This document shows, in pieces, positions 14,532 to 16,839 of a DNA stretch of 16,839 nt (the first letter of the stretch is position 1; every line of letters begins with the position of its first letter). Made by a program: the position numbers and the translations under genes. The notes under the pieces were generated by a model. That model made no database searches and was not told where the DNA came from. It saw only the letters and a program-made list of their open reading frames with translations. Origin of the DNA: JAXHUM01 sp034189325 (GTDB lineage Bacteria; Desulfobacterota; DSM-4660; Desulfatiglandales; Desulfatiglandaceae); assembly GCA_034189325.1 (NCBI GenBank), contig JAXHUM010000073.1, forward strand, positions 1 to 16,839, read 5' to 3'.

Positions 14532-15179
14532 TTGGGTATAAAAGAAAGAAAAGAGAGAGAAAAAAGGATGCGTCGTCAGGACATCCAGAAGGCAGCCAAA
14601 ATACTGTTCACCGAAAAGGGTTATACAGCCACCACAATGGAAGATATCGCTGAAAAGGCGGAACTGAGCCCGGCGACCATTTACCAATATTTCAAGAACA
14701 AACAGAATCTCTATAGCTCACTTAACGTCAAGGCCTTTAGTGGACTACTGGATGAAACCAGAGTGATCTCTAGCAACCGCACATTATCTCCGGAAGAAAA
14801 AATAGTGAAATTCAAAGATGCTATGTACAAGGTTTTTTTGGGTGACGCCCTTTTTCTTCGCAATATTCTCCACATGCAGTTGGAGAGGTTAACAGATCCC
14901 AGTATAGAGGAATTGCTTGCTGAGCTGAATCTTATGTTCAGAAATATCATGGCGGAGATGGTTAAAATCTATGACGAGGGAGTGCAACGGGGAATCTTTC
15001 GAGAGGGCAGCGGCATTGGACACGCTGATATTATGTGGGGAATGTTCTGCGGAATAATGGTGTTGGAGGAGGCCAAAAAAACCATCAAGCCGAAAAACGA
15101 TTTTTTTAAGACTACTCTGGATCAGGCGTTTGATATTTTCCTTCGAGGTATAAAAAAGGGGGAGAACGAATCTCCTTGA
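14532..15179 (+). CDS. TetR/AcrR family transcriptional regulator
   Basis: 215 aa from a TTG start with AAGGGAG ending 7 nt upstream; no better ATG precedes the DNA-binding domain. Helix-turn-helix is clear at about residues 14-58: KAAKILFTEKGYTATTMEDI, AEKAELSPATIYQYFKNKQN. The C-terminal domain is helical with IMWGMFCGIMVLEEA near the end. Divergent to the dehydrogenase/mutase operon, and preceded by an operator block repeated in inverted form toward that operon, so it is the best candidate to control both directions and itself. The inducer may be an acyl-CoA intermediate (inference). It differs in sequence from the other TetR protein here, and so do the two operators. Confidence 0.9.
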   Translation: MGIKERKEREKRMRRQDIQKAAKILFTEKGYTATTMEDIAEKAELSPATIYQYFKNKQNLYSSLNVKAFSGLLDETRVISSNRTLSPEEKIVKFKDAMYKVFLGDALFLRNILHMQLERLTDPSIEELLAELNLMFRNIMAEMVKIYDEGVQRGIFREGSGIGHADIMWGMFCGIMVLEEAKKTIKPKNDFFKTTLDQAFDIFLRGIKKGENESP

Positions 15180-15300
15180 AACACATGTCTGAGAGTGTCG
15201 GCGACGGTATCTGGGAATGTCAGGGCTAATGGGGAAGTGCTTTTTCGGAATTTTTGCGAGTCCAACTAATCAATTTACCCTAATTCTTTGAGCTGAAAAA

Positions 15301-15993
15301 ATGAAGGTGAAAATACTTGGAATCGTGGCGACGCCTGTGAAGAACGGTAATTGCCAGTATCACGTGGAGTACGCGCTGAATGCGGCAAGCGAGGTGGGTG
15401 ACGTGGAAACCGAACTGCTGCACCTGGAAGACTATGACATCAAGTACTGCAAGGCCTGTGGAGGCTGCCTGAGAAGGGTACACAAGATTCAAAAAGAGGC
15501 GGGGACGGTAGGGACCTTTGAGCCGGTGCCTGTACGAGGATACAACTGTGGAATCGACGACGACATGAGGATCCTGCATGAGAAGCTGGTGGAGGCGGAT
15601 GGGATCATTCTGGGTGCCCCGGTGTATATTCTGTCTGTTCCGGGGCAGCTCAAGACATTTATCGACCGGTGTAGGACCTTTGCCCACGATTACCGACTTA
15701 AGGGCAAGGTAGGGGCAAGCCTGTCCGTGGCCTTTTTCAGGCAGCTGGGTCAAGAACCGGCGCTCCATGTGATGAACTACTGGTTCAACGCCATGATGAT
15801 CAATGTGACCTGTTACGGCATCGGGGTTGTCTCGACCTTGGAGGGGACAGGAGGCATGGTCACGGATACGCGATTTGCCGTGTCGAAAGATGAGTTCGGC
15901 CTTGGTTTTACAAAAAACATCGGTATCAGGGTGGCGGAGATGGCCAAGATCGTCAAGGCGGGGAAACAGGCCTTGGATATCAACAATTATTAG
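15301..15993 (+). CDS. Iron-sulfur flavoprotein / NADPH-dependent FMN reductase family
   Basis: 230 aa with a flavodoxin-like fold: MKVKILGIVATPVKNGNC (FMN phosphate loop), then ADGIILGAPVYILSVPGQLKTFIDR. Cys50, Cys53 and Cys56 (YCKACGGC) plus Cys83 (YNCGIDDDM) could bind a [4Fe-4S] cluster, as in archaeal and deltaproteobacterial iron-sulfur flavoproteins, though the compact family motif has the fourth cysteine much closer. Such proteins pass electrons between ferredoxin and small acceptors. The upstream in-frame TGA at 15289 fixes the start at or after 15301; the ribosome site is weak. It lies 121 nt after the TetR gene on the same strand. Electron partner and role in this pathway are not evident. 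Confidence 0.82.
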   Translation: MKVKILGIVATPVKNGNCQYHVEYALNAASEVGDVETELLHLEDYDIKYCKACGGCLRRVHKIQKEAGTVGTFEPVPVRGYNCGIDDDMRILHEKLVEADGIILGAPVYILSVPGQLKTFIDRCRTFAHDYRLKGKVGASLSVAFFRQLGQEPALHVMNYWFNAMMINVTCYGIGVVSTLEGTGGMVTDTRFAVSKDEFGLGFTKNIGIRVAEMAKIVKAGKQALDINNY

Positions 15994-16073
15994 TATTCCC
16001 AATTACCAACTATCCTTAAGCGTTGCAGGAGCCTCATCACACCATCTAAAACGGTCCCGTGGCGGACAGAGGG

Positions 16074-16090
16074 CCTGCCAAGAAGGCAGG
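16074..16090. repeat. Short inverted repeat before the ABC ATPase gene
   Basis: CCTGCC and GGCAGG arms around AAGAA. No T run follows, so it is not a standard terminator; it may be a processing or attenuation hairpin between the flavoprotein and transporter genes. Confidence 0.35.
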
Positions 16091-16127
16091 ACGCCATGAG
16101 GTCATTAGTCTTAAGAGGATCACTTCC

Positions 16128-16839
16128 ATGCATGCAAACGCACCTGCCTTAGAAGTCCAAGAAGTATCCCTCAGTTTCGGTAAGCTCCAGGCAATAAACG
16201 ACGTCAGTCTGAGGGTCTCCAAGAGAAATATTGTGGCGATTATCGGGCCGAACGGTGCCGGTAAGACAAGCCTGCTGAATAGCATTACAGGATTCTACAG
16301 GCCCCAGAAGGGCACCATACTGTTTGAGGGAACAGACATCACATCGTGGAAACCGGACAAGATTGCCAGGATCGGCATCGGCCGGACCTTTCAGAAGATA
16401 GAGCTCTTCAGTGGGCTGACGACACTGGATAATATTATGGCGGGCCGGCATATCCTCATGAGGCCGGACCCCTTTGCCGGGGCGATCTATTTCGGGCGGA
16501 CCCGTAACGAAGAGATCAAACATCGACAGGCGGTTGAAGAGATTATCGACTTTCTCGATATAGAATTCATTCGAGAAAGGATCGTTGAATCCCTGGCCGC
16601 AGGGCTGAAGAAACGAGTCGAGCTTGGAAGGGCCCTGGCCTTGGAGCCGAAATTACTCATTTTGGATGAGCCGATGGCGGGGATGAACATGGAGGAAAAG
16701 GAGGATATGGCGAGGTTCATTCTCGATATTCGTGAAGAGAGAAAGATCCCCATCATTCTTGTAGAGCACGATATGGAAGTGGTGATGGACATATCCGACA
16801 GGGTCTTTGTCCTTGATTTCGGGATAAAGATCGCAGAGG
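16128..16839 (+). CDS. livG: Branched-chain amino acid-type ABC transporter ATPase (LivG-like), 3' end outside window
   Basis: Open from ATG 16128 to the window end (237 codons), with AGAGGAT ahead of the start. Walker A GPNGAGKTS, Q-loop GRTFQ, Walker B LLILDEPMAGMN and the switch LVEHD are intact and in order. The signature reads SLAAGLKKRVELGRAL, where LivG proteins usually have LPYGxQRR/KR-EIARAL, a mild departure. LivG subunits power import of branched-chain amino acids, and related systems are found in anaerobic aromatic-acid clusters, where uptake of the carboxylic acid is plausible (inference). LivF, LivH, LivM and a binding protein would be expected just beyond the window. Confidence 0.9.
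   Translation, partial: MHANAPALEVQEVSLSFGKLQAINDVSLRVSKRNIVAIIGPNGAGKTSLLNSITGFYRPQKGTILFEGTDITSWKPDKIARIGIGRTFQKIELFSGLTTLDNIMAGRHILMRPDPFAGAIYFGRTRNEEIKHRQAVEEIIDFLDIEFIRERIVESLAAGLKKRVELGRALALEPKLLILDEPMAGMNMEEKEDMARFILDIREERKIPIILVEHDMEVVMDISDRVFVLDFGIKIAE

Noticed and set aside
1..16839. CRISPR array, insertion sequence, tRNA or rRNA genes
   Set aside because: No regularly spaced repeats, transposase-like frames, terminal inverted repeats or RNA gene signatures were seen.

Overview
The window looks like an accessory catabolic locus from an anaerobic bacterium, most plausibly a Desulfobacterota (deltaproteobacterial) genome or metagenome bin. The grounds are the gene content, not a marker gene: an ATP-dependent benzoyl-CoA-reductase-type enzyme, a tungsten-type aldehyde oxidoreductase with its own ferredoxin, a B12 acyl-CoA mutase, acyl-CoA dehydrogenases and an iron-sulfur flavoprotein. 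A run of 100 N (12891-12990) marks a scaffold gap.

Layout. (i) 171-6699, minus strand: six genes in tight order, namely two BadF/BcrA-type ATPases, two HgdB-type catalytic subunits, a two-cluster ferredoxin and a BamB-like AOR. They sit behind a promoter whose -10 lies inside a perfect 38-bp palindrome (6819-6856). (ii) 6950-13707, minus strand: acyl-CoA dehydrogenase, ABC-ATPase remnant, mutase large and small subunits, a 30-codon coupled ORF, an internally deleted acyl-CoA dehydrogenase, a PaaG-like isomerase, a nitronate-monooxygenase-family flavoprotein and a TetR regulator. (iii) 13708-14531: an AT-rich divergent intergenic region with no convincing gene. It carries two inverted copies of a 40-bp promoter/operator block (34 of 40 identical). 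(iv) 14532-16839, plus strand: a second TetR regulator, an iron-sulfur flavoprotein and the start of a LivG-type ABC ATPase that runs off the window. Bases 1-170 hold nothing recognisable.

How the genes may work together (inference). An acyl- or aryl-CoA is dearomatised or reduced by the ATP-driven reductase, with electrons from ferredoxin that the AOR could supply. Products are processed by the dehydrogenase(s), the double-bond isomerase and possibly the flavoprotein. The split B12 mutase rearranges a carbon skeleton. Its substrate-contacting residues differ from those of methylmalonyl-CoA mutase at five positions, so the substrate is probably new. The mutase together with a class I reductase plus BamB-like AOR is the best candidate here for an undescribed pathway. 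The Liv-type ATPase (and the remnant of another) suggests uptake of an organic acid. The locus also shows decay: an ABC remnant, a doubly deleted dehydrogenase and a possible stub of a mutase chaperone gene.
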